Below are positions 26,266 to 34,926 of a DNA stretch of 64,000 nucleotides, piece after piece. Location: contig CAWHMO010000010.1 in assembly GCA_963830565.1 (NCBI GenBank), forward strand, positions 186,001-250,000. The letters run 5' to 3'. The notes beneath the pieces were generated by a model. It ran no database searches and was not told the DNA's origin. It saw only the letters and a program-made list of their open reading frames with translations. Positions within the stretch are counted from its first letter, which is position 1; each line of letters begins with the position of its first letter. A program made the position numbers and the translations under genes. This DNA comes from DATFDN01 sp963830565 (GTDB lineage: Bacteria; Pseudomonadota; Alphaproteobacteria; Acetobacterales; Acetobacteraceae).

Positions 26266-28419
26266 GTGGCGGACCGTCTCGCCGCCCTGCCGCGGGACGG
26301 GCTGCCGTTGCGCCGCGCCGTCCTGGTGCATTGGGATGATCACCAGGTTCCCTTCATTGAAGCGGAGACCGATCATGACGCGGCGGCTACGCTTGGCATT
26401 CTGCACGTGCACCTGCGCTGGACGCAGCTCGAGCTCATGCGCCATGTGGCCCGTGGACGGCTATCGGAGCTTGTAGGCCCGTTCGGGATCGGGATGGATC
26501 GCGTGCTGCGCACGCTGGATTTCACCAAAGCCGTCCCGGCGATCGCCGAATCCCTGCCTGCGGAAACCCGCACCTGGACCGAAGCATTCGTGGCGGGGAT
26601 GAATCACGCGGTCATGCATCTTCCGGCCCTGCCGCCCGAGTTCCGCCTGCTCGGCCTGTCCCGACGGAGGTGGGATATCACCGACGTGCTGGCCATTGCC
26701 CGGCTCGCCGCATCCGATGTCACTTGGCAAGTATGGCTCGCCTTGCTGCCGCACAGGCACCGCGGGCAGGTCGCAGCCTTGTGGCGGCGGTTGCTCGGCG
26801 CGGAGGCGTCCCTTGACCTTGGCGGCATTCAGGACTCCGCTGACGCAGCAGGCCGCCTGCGCGCGATGCTGATGCGATTTGCGCGGCCGGGCAGCAATTC
26901 ATGGGCCGTCGCGCCGGCGCGAAGCCAGTCCGGCGGGGCTTGGATCGCCAGCGACACGCATCTTTCCGCCTTGCTGCCGAATTTGTGGCTGATCGCCGGC
27001 TATCGCTCGCCGTCTTTCCATGCCGCCGGCCTGATGGTGCCAGGCGTTCCGGCGATCCTTCTCGGCCGCAATCCGTGGATCGCGTGGGGCGGCACCAATC
27101 TGCACGCTGCCAGCAGCGATCTGTTCGATGTGTCGGATTTGCCAGCGAGCGCGATCACGGAGCGCCGCGAGCGCCTGCGAGTCCGCTTCTGGGGCCGGCG
27201 CGACATCATTGTGCGCGAGACCGAGTGGGGGCCGATCGTCTCCGATCTGCGTCCGCTGCGTACCGGAGGCGGCCGGTACGCGCTGCGCTGGATGGGTCAT
27301 CGGCCGAGCGACGAGATCAGCGCATTGCTGGCCGTCAGCCGGGCAACCAACTGGGAGTTGTTCCGAGCTGCGCTGGATCTGATCGCCGCGCCTGGGCAGA
27401 ACATGGTGTACGCCGATGCGGCGGGGCATATCGGCAAGGCCATGGCGGTCCATCTGCCGCGCCGGCCGCCCGTGCCGCCCGAGTCGCTGCTGCTGCCGCG
27501 TTCCGCCGCGCGCTACTGGGAGGAGATCGTGCATGGCCGGGATTTGCCGGCGCTGTTCGATCCCCCTGAAGGGTTCGTGGCTTCGGCCAATGACCGGCCG
27601 CCGCCGGCCGAGGTGCTGATCGGTCATTTCTTCTCGTCCCGCTTCCGGATCGAGCGACAACGACAGGCGTTGCAGGACTCGGCCCGCATCGACTTCGCGC
27701 GGCTCGCCGCCATGCAACAGGATAGTCTCATGCAACCGGCGCTGCCGACGCGGGACCGGCTGGTGATACTGCTGCGTGACCAGCACCAGCCCGCTGCGCA
27801 TCACCTGGCGGATCTTCTCGCCGGCTGGAACGGACGCTATGAAGCGGATGCCGCTGGGCCGCTGGTTTTCGAATTGCTGCTGTTCCACCTCGGGGTCGCG
27901 CTGCACGGCAGACGTCTGCTGCGGGTCTATTCCTTCACCTGGAACACCCGCCAACTGCTGTTCCGCGATCTGGAGATGCTGCCGCCCACGATCGCGAGCC
28001 GGGCGATGACCCGAGCGATGCCGCGCGTGCTGCGCGGCGTGCGGCGGTTTCGCACCTGGGGTGCGATGCATCGCCTGGAGCCACGCCATGTGCTGGCCTC
28101 GCTGCCGATCCTGGGACGACGCTACCGATTTGGCGAGTGGGCCGCGGACGGTGGTAGCGACACGCTGATGAAGACCGCGCATCCGCCAACCAGCCGGCGG
28201 CACCGCGCCGCGCTGGCCAGCACGGCCCGGCATATATCCGATCTGTCCGACATGGACGCGAACTGGTTCACGCTGCTCGGCGGACAGGATGGCTGGCTCG
28301 GCAGCACCACGCTGTTCGATCAGGTCCGGCTATGGCGCGAGGGTTCATATATCCGCGTGCCGCTCCGGCCGGAGACGGTGCGGGCCGAGTTCCGTTATCA
28401 TACGGAACTCCGGCCATGA
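26266..28419 (+). CDS. penicillin acylase-family (Ntn) amidohydrolase
   Basis: An Ntn hydrolase that would cleave N-acyl amides. The alpha region has VHWDDHQVPFIEAETDHDAA and ARGRLSELVGPFGIGMDRVL. The autocleavage site and nucleophile are GSNSWAVAP, with Ser at about residue 209. Beta-chain signatures follow: GGAWIASDTHLS, GLMVPGVPAILLGRNPWIAW and QNMVYADAAGHIGKAM. The end reads GGQDGWLGSTTLFDQVRLW. The start is uncertain: GTG 26266 gives 717 residues but has a poor ribosome binding site, and the frame is open far upstream. A secretion signal normal for the family is not seen, so the true start or a frameshift upstream needs checking. The GH3 ligase gene begins one base after its stop, so the two are translationally coupled. 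Confidence 0.8.
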   Translation: MADRLAALPRDGLPLRRAVLVHWDDHQVPFIEAETDHDAAATLGILHVHLRWTQLELMRHVARGRLSELVGPFGIGMDRVLRTLDFTKAVPAIAESLPAETRTWTEAFVAGMNHAVMHLPALPPEFRLLGLSRRRWDITDVLAIARLAASDVTWQVWLALLPHRHRGQVAALWRRLLGAEASLDLGGIQDSADAAGRLRAMLMRFARPGSNSWAVAPARSQSGGAWIASDTHLSALLPNLWLIAGYRSPSFHAAGLMVPGVPAILLGRNPWIAWGGTNLHAASSDLFDVSDLPASAITERRERLRVRFWGRRDIIVRETEWGPIVSDLRPLRTGGGRYALRWMGHRPSDEISALLAVSRATNWELFRAALDLIAAPGQNMVYADAAGHIGKAMAVHLPRRPPVPPESLLLPRSAARYWEEIVHGRDLPALFDPPEGFVASANDRPPPAEVLIGHFFSSRFRIERQRQALQDSARIDFARLAAMQQDSLMQPALPTRDRLVILLRDQHQPAAHHLADLLAGWNGRYEADAAGPLVFELLLFHLGVALHGRRLLRVYSFTWNTRQLLFRDLEMLPPTIASRAMTRAMPRVLRGVRRFRTWGAMHRLEPRHVLASLPILGRRYRFGEWAADGGSDTLMKTAHPPTSRRHRAALASTARHISDLSDMDANWFTLLGGQDGWLGSTTLFDQVRLWREGSYIRVPLRPETVRAEFRYHTELRP

Positions 28420-28420
28420 C

Positions 28421-29962
28421 ATGATCGATGTCACTCCGGTGCTGCGCGCCTATGCGAACCGGCGGCGCCGTCGCCTCGCCACCGAGGAGTCCGTTGCCGA
28501 GCAGCAGCGTCAATTGCTCAGCCTCGTTCGCAGCGCGCGTTGGACGAAGTTTGGACGCGCCCATGGGTTCGAGCGCATCGACAGCGTGACGGCATTCCAG
28601 TCGCGCGTTCCGCTGCGTCGCTATGAGGATTTCTGGTGCGAGTGGTGGCAGCCTTCGTTTCCCCGACTGACGGATGTGAGCTGGCCTGGAACCATTCCCT
28701 ATTTCGCGGCGACGTCCGGGACGACCACCGGAGCGACGAAGTACATACCGGTTTCGCGCCCCATGGTGGCCGCGAACCGCCGCGCCGCGCTCGACATCCT
28801 CACCCACCACCTTGCCGTGCGGCCCGACAGCCGCGTTCTCGCAGGCCGTAATTTCATGCTGGGCGGCAGCACGGACCTGGTGCGTCAGGCGGCTGGCATC
28901 CACAGCGGCGACCTCAGCGGGATCGCCGCCAACGAGGTGCCCTGGTGGGCTCGCCGCCGCTATTTCCCGCCACGCCGACTGGCGCTGATCGCGGACTGGG
29001 AGCGGAAGGTTGATCTGCTCGCTCCCCTATCGTTGGAGATGGATATCCGCGGCCTCAGCGGCACGCCGAGCTGGGTGCTTCCATTCCTTGCCAGGCTGGC
29101 CGCGCTGCGGCCGGATCTGCCGGTGCGCAGCACGAGCTGGTACCCCGACCTTGAGCTGTTCATCCACGGCGGGGTCAGTTTCGTTCCGTACCGGCCGCAG
29201 TTCGAGGCGATCTTCGCCGGCAGCCGGGTGGACATGCGGGAGGTCTATCCCGCCAGCGAGGGGTTTCTTGGCATCGCCGACCGCGCCTACGGCGAAGGCC
29301 TGCGTCTGCTCGCCGACAATGGCCTGTTCTTCGAGTTCGTGCCCGTGGACGAGATAGGCGCCGCTCAGCCGACCCGACACTGGCTCGCGACCGTCGCACG
29401 CGGTGTGAACTATGCCGTGGTGCTCTCCAGCAATGCGGGGCTGTGGGCTTATGTGCTTGGCGATACGGTGCGCTTCGTCTCGCTGCGTCCGCCGCGCGTG
29501 CTGATGACCGGCCGGCTGTCCTATACGCTTTCGGCCTTCGGCGAGCACCTGATTGCCGAGGAGCTTGAGGCGGCGATCCAGCAGGCGGCACGACGCGTCA
29601 CGCGGCAAGTGACGGAGTACACGGTCGCCGCGGTGTTTCCGACGCGGCCGGAGGAGCGGGGCGGTCACAGTTTCGTCGTGGAGTTCGCTTCGCCGGTGGA
29701 TGAGGCGACCATCGCGCACTTCGCCGAGGCGCTCGACCGGGCACTGGCGATCGAGAATGCCGATTATCGCGATCACCGCGCGGGCATGCGCGCACCCGAG
29801 GTGACGGCGGTCGGCCCTGGCAGCTTCGCCGCCTGGATGCGCCAGCGCGGGAAGGAGGGCGGGCAACACAAGGTGCCGCGTGTCATCGCGGACCAGACGC
29901 TGTTTGCCGCCTTGCAGGATTTCCTGCGCGAGCGCGGCCGCGTCGTCGCCCGCAGCGGGTGA
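28421..29962 (+). CDS. GH3-family acyl-acid amido synthetase-like protein
   Basis: A 513-residue member of the GH3 (auxin-responsive promoter) ANL-related family. The ATP-binding loop is YFAATSGTTTGATKYIPVS. Further family blocks are RSTSWYPDLELFIHGGVSFV, VDMREVYPASEGFLGIADRA, ANGxxFEF-like DNGLFFEFVPVDEIG, YAVVLSSNAGLWAYVLGDTV, and the GRLSYTLSAFGEHL hinge. Plant relatives join amino acids to acyl acids; bacterial functions are largely unknown. It is coupled to the penicillin-acylase-type gene directly upstream, a pairing of amide-forming with amide-cleaving enzyme families. Intact. Confidence 0.85.
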   Translation: MIDVTPVLRAYANRRRRRLATEESVAEQQRQLLSLVRSARWTKFGRAHGFERIDSVTAFQSRVPLRRYEDFWCEWWQPSFPRLTDVSWPGTIPYFAATSGTTTGATKYIPVSRPMVAANRRAALDILTHHLAVRPDSRVLAGRNFMLGGSTDLVRQAAGIHSGDLSGIAANEVPWWARRRYFPPRRLALIADWERKVDLLAPLSLEMDIRGLSGTPSWVLPFLARLAALRPDLPVRSTSWYPDLELFIHGGVSFVPYRPQFEAIFAGSRVDMREVYPASEGFLGIADRAYGEGLRLLADNGLFFEFVPVDEIGAAQPTRHWLATVARGVNYAVVLSSNAGLWAYVLGDTVRFVSLRPPRVLMTGRLSYTLSAFGEHLIAEELEAAIQQAARRVTRQVTEYTVAAVFPTRPEERGGHSFVVEFASPVDEATIAHFAEALDRALAIENADYRDHRAGMRAPEVTAVGPGSFAAWMRQRGKEGGQHKVPRVIADQTLFAALQDFLRERGRVVARSG

Positions 29963-29980
29963 TGCCGCCCGCCTTCGCTC

Positions 29981-30451
29981 TCACCGAGGCACGGTCTGCT
30001 TCTCCCCCTGCCTTCGTGGGCCGGGGGGAGAGGTCGCGGGCCTCCCGCCCATGCCGTTGGCATGATCGTCGCGCGCCAGTCCCAGCCCGCCATAGAGCCG
30101 CTGGCTGGGCGGCCAGGCGCGCATCACGGCGGTGCGCCAGGCCACCGCTTCCCAGGTGCCGATCACCAGCACCAGCACGCTCGCCGCCCAGGCTAGACGC
30201 AGAGGCGCAGCGCTGCCCCGCAAGGCGGCCATTCGGGCGCGGGCGACCATTCCGAGCGGCGCCGGGGCACGGGCTTCAGCCGCGTCCGCCGAGGCGCCAG
30301 CCCTGGCGCCCGCTGCATCCGTGTCGCCGGGCCGTGCCCCGTGCTCGACCCAGTCCCGCCCACAGCGGACGCAGCGCACCGTGCGCCGGCGGCCGAGCAG
30401 GGCCGGCGGCACTTCGTAGGCGGCGGCGCAGTGCGGGCAGACGAGTCGCAT
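29981..30451 (-). CDS. MJ0042-type zinc-ribbon membrane protein
   Basis: A 156-residue protein. The N-terminal zinc ribbon has MRLVCPHCAAAYEVPPALLG and VRCVRCG, the CxxC...CxxC of the MJ0042 family. A disordered Ala/Pro/Arg linker follows. One transmembrane segment is about residues 90-112 (LAWAASVLVLVIGTWEAVAW), then a short tail. Genes of this kind often stand next to ftsEX in Rhodospirillales, and it diverges from ftsE here. ATG 30451 is chosen because the zinc ribbon starts right there; an ATG five codons upstream is possible. The final 15 codons run through a G-rich hairpin. Confidence 0.8.
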   Translation of the reverse strand: MRLVCPHCAAAYEVPPALLGRRRTVRCVRCGRDWVEHGARPGDTDAAGARAGASADAAEARAPAPLGMVARARMAALRGSAAPLRLAWAASVLVLVIGTWEAVAWRTAVMRAWPPSQRLYGGLGLARDDHANGMGGRPATSPPGPRRQGEKQTVPR

Positions 30452-30545
30452 GGGAACCAGTTCCACACGACATCGTGACCGAGCGCTTTGCGGGATGCAA
30501 CATTATCGCGCCTCTTTCCCCGAGCCTGCCGGGAGTGGCAGAACG

Positions 30546-31235
30546 ATGCGGACAGAGGCGGCGATGGTGCGATTCGATGGCGTGAGCCTGAGCTACGCGG
30601 GTGCGGGCTCCGGGCCCGAGGTTCTGCATGACCTGACGCTGTCCGTGCCCCGTGGCGTGTTCCGCTGGCTGCAGGGCCCGTCCGGCGCCGGCAAAACTAG
30701 CCTGCTGCGGCTCATGTACTCGGCCGCGCGGCCGACGCGCGGACGGCTCTCGATCCTGGATATCGAGATCGAGCGCGCGCCGCGCCGGGCGCTGGTCGCC
30801 TTGCGCCGGCGGATCGGCGTCGTGTTCCAGGATTTCCGCCTGCTGGGCCATCTTTCGGCCTACGACAACGTCGCCCTGCCGCTGCGCCTGGCCGGCCGGC
30901 CGGAAGGTCAAATCCGAGCCGATGTCGGCGAGATGATGCGCTGGGTCGGCCTGGCGAAGCGGGTCGAGGCTCGCCCGGCCGAGCTGTCGGGCGGTGAGCA
31001 GCAGCGCGTCGCCATCGCCCGGGCGGTGATCGCGCGCCCCGCCCTGCTGCTCGCCGACGAGCCGACGGGCAATCTCGACGACGCTCAGGCCGAGCGGCTG
31101 ATGCAGTTGTTCCAGGAGATGAACCGGCTCGGCACGACCGTAATGGTGGCGACGCACAACGACCGCCTGGTCGCGCGCTATCCGGCTCCGGCGCTGCGTC
31201 TCGAAGGCGGACGGCTGGTGGCCCGGCCCGGATGA
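30546..31235 (+). CDS. ftsE: cell division ATP-binding protein FtsE
   Basis: A 229-residue ABC ATPase. Walker A is GPSGAGKTSL, Q-loop VFQDFRLLGHLSAYDNVALP, signature LSGGEQQRVAIARAV, Walker B LLLADEPTGNLDD, and H-loop VMVATHND. FtsE drives FtsX to activate murein hydrolases at the septum. VALPLRLAG after the Q-loop is typical of FtsE/LolD. Its stop overlaps the ATG of ftsX (31232). A second in-frame ATG at 30564 (MVRFDGVSLSY) is an equally good start. Confidence 0.9.
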   Translation: MRTEAAMVRFDGVSLSYAGAGSGPEVLHDLTLSVPRGVFRWLQGPSGAGKTSLLRLMYSAARPTRGRLSILDIEIERAPRRALVALRRRIGVVFQDFRLLGHLSAYDNVALPLRLAGRPEGQIRADVGEMMRWVGLAKRVEARPAELSGGEQQRVAIARAVIARPALLLADEPTGNLDDAQAERLMQLFQEMNRLGTTVMVATHNDRLVARYPAPALRLEGGRLVARPG

Positions 31236-32196
31236 AGGTGCGCCGCGTCTCGCTCCGCCCGTGTCCCTTCGGCCCGTGTCCCTTCGGCCCGTCTCCCTCC
31301 GCCCGATCGGGTTTGACGAACTGGGCTTGCGCCGGGCCTTGGCCGACCGGATGCTGCCGTTCCTGGTCGCGTCGATGGCGTTCCTTGCCGCGCTCGGCCT
31401 GGCCGGTTGGGTCGGCGCCGCGGCGCTGGCGAGGCACTGGCAATCGGGCGCAGCCGCGGCGCTCACCGTCCAGGTGCCGCGGCCGGAAGGAGGCGGCCGA
31501 GGGCACTGGCACGCGGCTCGCGGTCGTGCTGACGATGCTGCGGGGAACGCCAGGGGTTCGCACGGCGCGGGCGCTGTCGTCGGCGGAACTGACGGATCTG
31601 CTCCGGCCCTGGCTTGGCGACAAGGGGGATGCGCCCGCCCTGGATCTGCCTGGGGTCATCGCGGTCGGGCTCACCGATCCCGACATGGACACCCTGTCCC
31701 TTGCCGACCGGCTCAATGCCGCGGCACCCGGCACGCAGGTCGAGAGCCACGGAGTTTGGGTTGGACGGCTCGCCGTGCTGGCGCGCAGCCTACAGGCCTG
31801 CGCCGGTGCGGTGTTGCTGGTGCTGGCGGGAGTCGCAGCGGCGGTGATCGCGGTGGCCACGCGGGCCGGTCTCGTCGCGCGGCGGGAGGCGATCGAGATC
31901 GTTCATGGCCTGGGCGCCAGCGACAGCTACATCGCCGGCCGCTTCGCCGGGCGGGTGACCACTCTAGCCGCGATCGGCGGCCTTGCCGGAGGACTGGCGG
32001 CGACGCCGGCGCTGCTCGGGCTCGCCCGGCTCGCCGCGCCGTTCGTCGGGGACCGACGCCGGAGGCCGGCGGCCTGGGCGCGGCGCTGCCGCCGGCGCTG
32101 TGGATGCTGCTTCCCGGCCTGCCGCTGGCGGCCGCCTGCATCGGCTTCCTGACGGCGCAGGCGACCGTGCGCCGCTGGCTGCGGCGGCTGCCGTGA
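31232..32196 (+). pseudogene. ftsX: cell division permease FtsX, three frame changes
   Basis: ATG 31232 overlaps the ftsE stop. The product starts MKVRRVSLRP. One base is missing inside a VSLRP repeat (31261), then IGFDELGLRRALADRMLPFL and the first membrane segment VASMAFLAALGLAGWVGAA. A second shift near 31490 precedes GTRLAVVLTMLRGTPGVRTA, the extracellular domain, and membrane segments VLLVLAGVAAAVIAVATRAG and AIGGLAGGLAATPALLGLAR. A third shift near 32055 leads to TPEAGGLGAALPPALWMLLP and the final membrane segment. All parts of the roughly 320-residue FtsX are present in order. Small indels in such a gene suggest either read errors or a genuine null allele. Confidence 0.75.
31247..31305 (+). 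repeat. 15-bp tandem repeat coding for (VSLRP)4 in ftsX
   Basis: Four 15-base units start at 31247, 31261, 31276 and 31291. The middle two are identical (GTGTCCCTTCGGCCC) and the outer two differ in a few third positions. Units one and two overlap by one base, which breaks the reading frame. The encoded motif VSLRP lies in the cytoplasmic N-terminus of FtsX. Confidence 0.8.
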
Positions 32197-32858
32197 TGTC
32201 GCTGCGTCTAATTCGCCCTTGGGGCGCCCCGTCGGGTCGCGCGGCCCGGCTTTCGCCGGCGCGCGCTGGCCGCGTTCGGCGCCGCCGCGCTGGCCTGGAT
32301 GGCGGGGTTCGCCTGGTTCGTCTATCGCGTCGGGCAGCCCCCGATCGCCCCGCCGGCAGCGGAAGGGATCGCGGCCCTGACGGGCGGGGCAGAGCGCGTG
32401 CGCGCCGGGCTGCTGTTGCTGGCGGACCATCGTGCCGAGCACCTGCTGGTGACCGGCATCGGCGGCCATGCCGGGTTCACTGACCTGGCCCGGCAGGCGG
32501 GTCTGGACCCGGCGCCGCTGGCGGGGCGCGTCACGCTCGGCCGCGGCGCAACGTCGACTCGCGGCAACGCCGAGGAGATCGCCGCGTGGGCGCGCGCCAA
32601 CGGACTGCGCTCGCTGATCGTGGTAACCGCGTTCTATCACATGCCGCGCGCGCTCGCGGAGATCGGCCGGGCGCTGCCGGATGTCACGCTCTACCCAGCC
32701 AGCGTCGCCCCCGCGCACGCCGACGAGCGGCTGGGGAGCTTTCGGCTTCTCGCCGAGGAATACACGAAGTACCTGGGGCGGAACTGGGGCTCACGGCATT
32801 GGCGCGGGGACCATCGCCCCGTCTCTCGGCGGCGGACCCGCGGGCACGGGCGCCATGA
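32196..32858 (+). pseudogene. YdcF-family (DUF218) protein, frameshifts near both ends
   Basis: ATG 32196 overlaps the ftsX stop (TGATG). The main frame has a membrane anchor (ALAWMAGFAWFVYRVGQPP) and the DUF218 core: ERVRAGLLLLADHRAEHLLV, TGIGGHAGFTDL, TLGRGATSTRGNAEEIAAWA, LIVVTAFYHMPRALAEIGRA. A shift near 32250 separates the start from the anchor. One G is missing from the run at 32775-32778; restoring it gives YTKYLGAELGLTALARG and the stop at 32858, which overlaps the plsC ATG. DUF218 proteins act on envelope precursors; the exact reaction is unknown. Confidence 0.75.
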
Positions 32859-33574
32859 CGCTGCTGCGCTCCGCCCTGTTCAATCTGTATTTCTTCGCGC
32901 TGACCGCGATCCTGAGCGTCGTCGGGACGGCGGTGCGCCTGATCTCGCCTCGGCGCGCGCTGGCGGTCCCGATGCTGTGGGCACGCTCTGTGCTCGTCGG
33001 GCTGCGCGTGATCTGCGGCATCCGCTTCGAGGTGCTGGGGGCCGAGCACCTGCCGCGCACCGGCCCCGCCTTGCTCGCATCGCGCCACCAGTCCGCATTC
33101 GATACGCTGGTCTGGCTGGCCCTGCTGCCGCGGTGCTGCTACGTGATCAAGCAGGAGCTGCGGCGCATCCCGCTGTTCGGCGGAATGATCGTGCCGGCCG
33201 GCATGATCGTGGTCGATCGGACGGCCGGGGCCGGCGCGGTGCGCCATCTGATGCGCGAGGCCGAACGAGCCGTGCGGGAGCGGCGCCAGATCGTGATCTT
33301 CCCGGAAGGAACCCGCGCAGACCCCGGCGAGATGCGCGTCCTGCAGCCTGGCGTGGCGGCGATCGCCGCACGCACCGGGCTGCCGGTGATTCCCGTGCTC
33401 ACCGATTCCGGACGCTTCTGGGGACGGCGGGCCTTTCGCAAGCGTCCCGGCACGATCCGGATCGCGCTGCTTGAGCCCATCCCGGCCAGGACACCCCGGG
33501 AAAGCCTGATGCGCCGCCTCTCGACCGCTCTTGCGCGGGAGCCGTCCGAGCTTGTGGAAAAGTCTGTGCATTGA
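32855..33574 (+). CDS. plsC: 1-acyl-sn-glycerol-3-phosphate acyltransferase
   Basis: A 239-residue membrane acyltransferase that makes phosphatidic acid from lysophosphatidic acid. Membrane anchor at about 8-30 (FNLYFFALTAILSVVGTAV). Catalytic HX4D is HQSAFD at about residue 76. Substrate-binding block is VIFPEGTRADPGE, and PVIPVLTDSGRFWGRRAF follows. Its ATG overlaps the ydcF stop, making it the last gene of the ftsE operon. Intact. Confidence 0.9.
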   Translation: MTLLRSALFNLYFFALTAILSVVGTAVRLISPRRALAVPMLWARSVLVGLRVICGIRFEVLGAEHLPRTGPALLASRHQSAFDTLVWLALLPRCCYVIKQELRRIPLFGGMIVPAGMIVVDRTAGAGAVRHLMREAERAVRERRQIVIFPEGTRADPGEMRVLQPGVAAIAARTGLPVIPVLTDSGRFWGRRAFRKRPGTIRIALLEPIPARTPRESLMRRLSTALAREPSELVEKSVH

Positions 33575-33731
33575 GCCCTCACACGCTTTGCGGGCCGGGG
33601 CGGTCCATGAAGTCAACCTGTTGGTTAGATATGATTTTTTGTCATGTTTTCCTGCAGGAATGTTGCTTCTCCGACGCTGGGGATGATTGGCGGGGAGTCA
33701 GACCGCACATCCGGACGCGGATGGGCCTGGC

Positions 33732-34810
33732 ATGAGGCGTTGGGTCGGGCTTGGCGGGCTGGTGGCCTTGGCGCTGCTTACGGCAGGGTACACCGCTTGG
33801 TGGTACGTACTGTCGCGGCGCGTGGAGGCCGGTTTCGCTGCCTGGGCGGCGTTCCGACGGGCCGAGGGCTGGACCATCAGCGTCGGCGCGACCCGCCTGG
33901 CGGGCTGGCCGATCACCGCCGGCATTGAGCTGTCGGATCTTCGCATCGCCGGCGGCGCGCCGGAGCTGCCGGTCACCTTCGGCTGGCAAGCGGCCAAGCT
34001 CGGCGTGCAGGTCGCGCCGTTCCACCCCGCAACCCTGGTCATTGTTCCACAGGACCAGCAGCTTATCGGCGGTCCGGGCGGCCCGGCATGGGCATTGACG
34101 GGCGGCAGGCTGCGCGGGCGGCTGCCGCTCGACCGTGCCGGGCCGCCCTGGCCGTTGGACGTGACGGCAGAGGGCGTGCGCGTGCGCCCGGCGCAGGGCG
34201 GGGCCGATGCGCTGATCGGGCACGCCGCGGCCCATGTCGAGCTCCATCCCGCCGCCTCCGCAGCGTCCAGCGCGCTTGTCGTGACCCTGGAAGCGGGGCG
34301 GATCGAGCTGCCGCCGGGGCGCCCCTGGCCTTTGGGAGAGCGCATCGAGAGCATCGCCGGAGAGGCCGCGATCAGCGGCCCGGTGCCCCCAGGCGGCTTT
34401 CCGGCCGCACGCGCGCAGGCATGGCGCTCCGCGGGCGGCACGGCCGTGCTGCGATGGGGCACGCTGAGGTGGGGACCGCTGAACGCCTCCGCCACCGCCC
34501 GCGTGTCGCTGGACGCGGCCTTGCAGCCGGTGGCGGAGGGAACCGCCCGCATCACCGGTTGGCCGCAGGCTCTGGACGTGCTCGCGGCGCACCACGTCAT
34601 CACCGATCACGCCGCGCTTACGGCCAAGGCCGTGGTGTCGCTGCTCGCCGACACCCCGCCGGGCGGCGGCCCATCGGTGCTGACCGTGCCGTTCAGTGCC
34701 CGCGACGGCGTGCTGTCGGCCCGCCAGATCCCCTCGCGCGCCTGCCGGCATTGCAATGGCCGAGCGAACAACGATCGGCCGCGGGTTCAAGTCAGTTACA
34801 AACGCGTTGA
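33732..34810 (+). pseudogene. DUF2125 protein, frameshift at the C-terminus
   Basis: A signal anchor (GLGGLVALALLTAGYTAWWY) precedes a long extracytoplasmic domain: FAAWAAFRRAEGWTISVGAT, RLAGWPITAGIELSDLRIAG and repeated beta-rich segments. This matches DUF2125 proteins of Alphaproteobacteria. Near 34730 a run of four C has lost one base. Restoring it gives IPLARLPALQWP, the usual ending, and a stop at 34810; as it stands the frame runs on to 34892. Only the last 25 or so residues are affected, so the protein may still work. Function unknown. Confidence 0.75.
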
Positions 34811-34926
34811 CTCGGATAGCATCCAAGTCAGCTCCTTCGGGAAGTTGACGCCGTCGCAGCGCGATGCGAGCCATTTGCGCGCCGTGCGGTGATGCTCGGC
34901 CGTGGGCGTCCTGTTTAATAGCCCGC

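Noticed and set aside
33590..33731. AT-rich patch (TTAGATATGATTTTTTGTCATG) as a promoter or terminator
   Set aside because: No -35/-10 pair at proper spacing and no stem before the T run; it may be a promoter for the DUF2125 gene but the evidence is too thin.
34765..34815. GGTTCAAGTC resembling a tRNA T-arm
   Set aside because: No matching acceptor, D-arm or anticodon arm can be folded around it; it lies in the frameshifted end of the DUF2125 gene.
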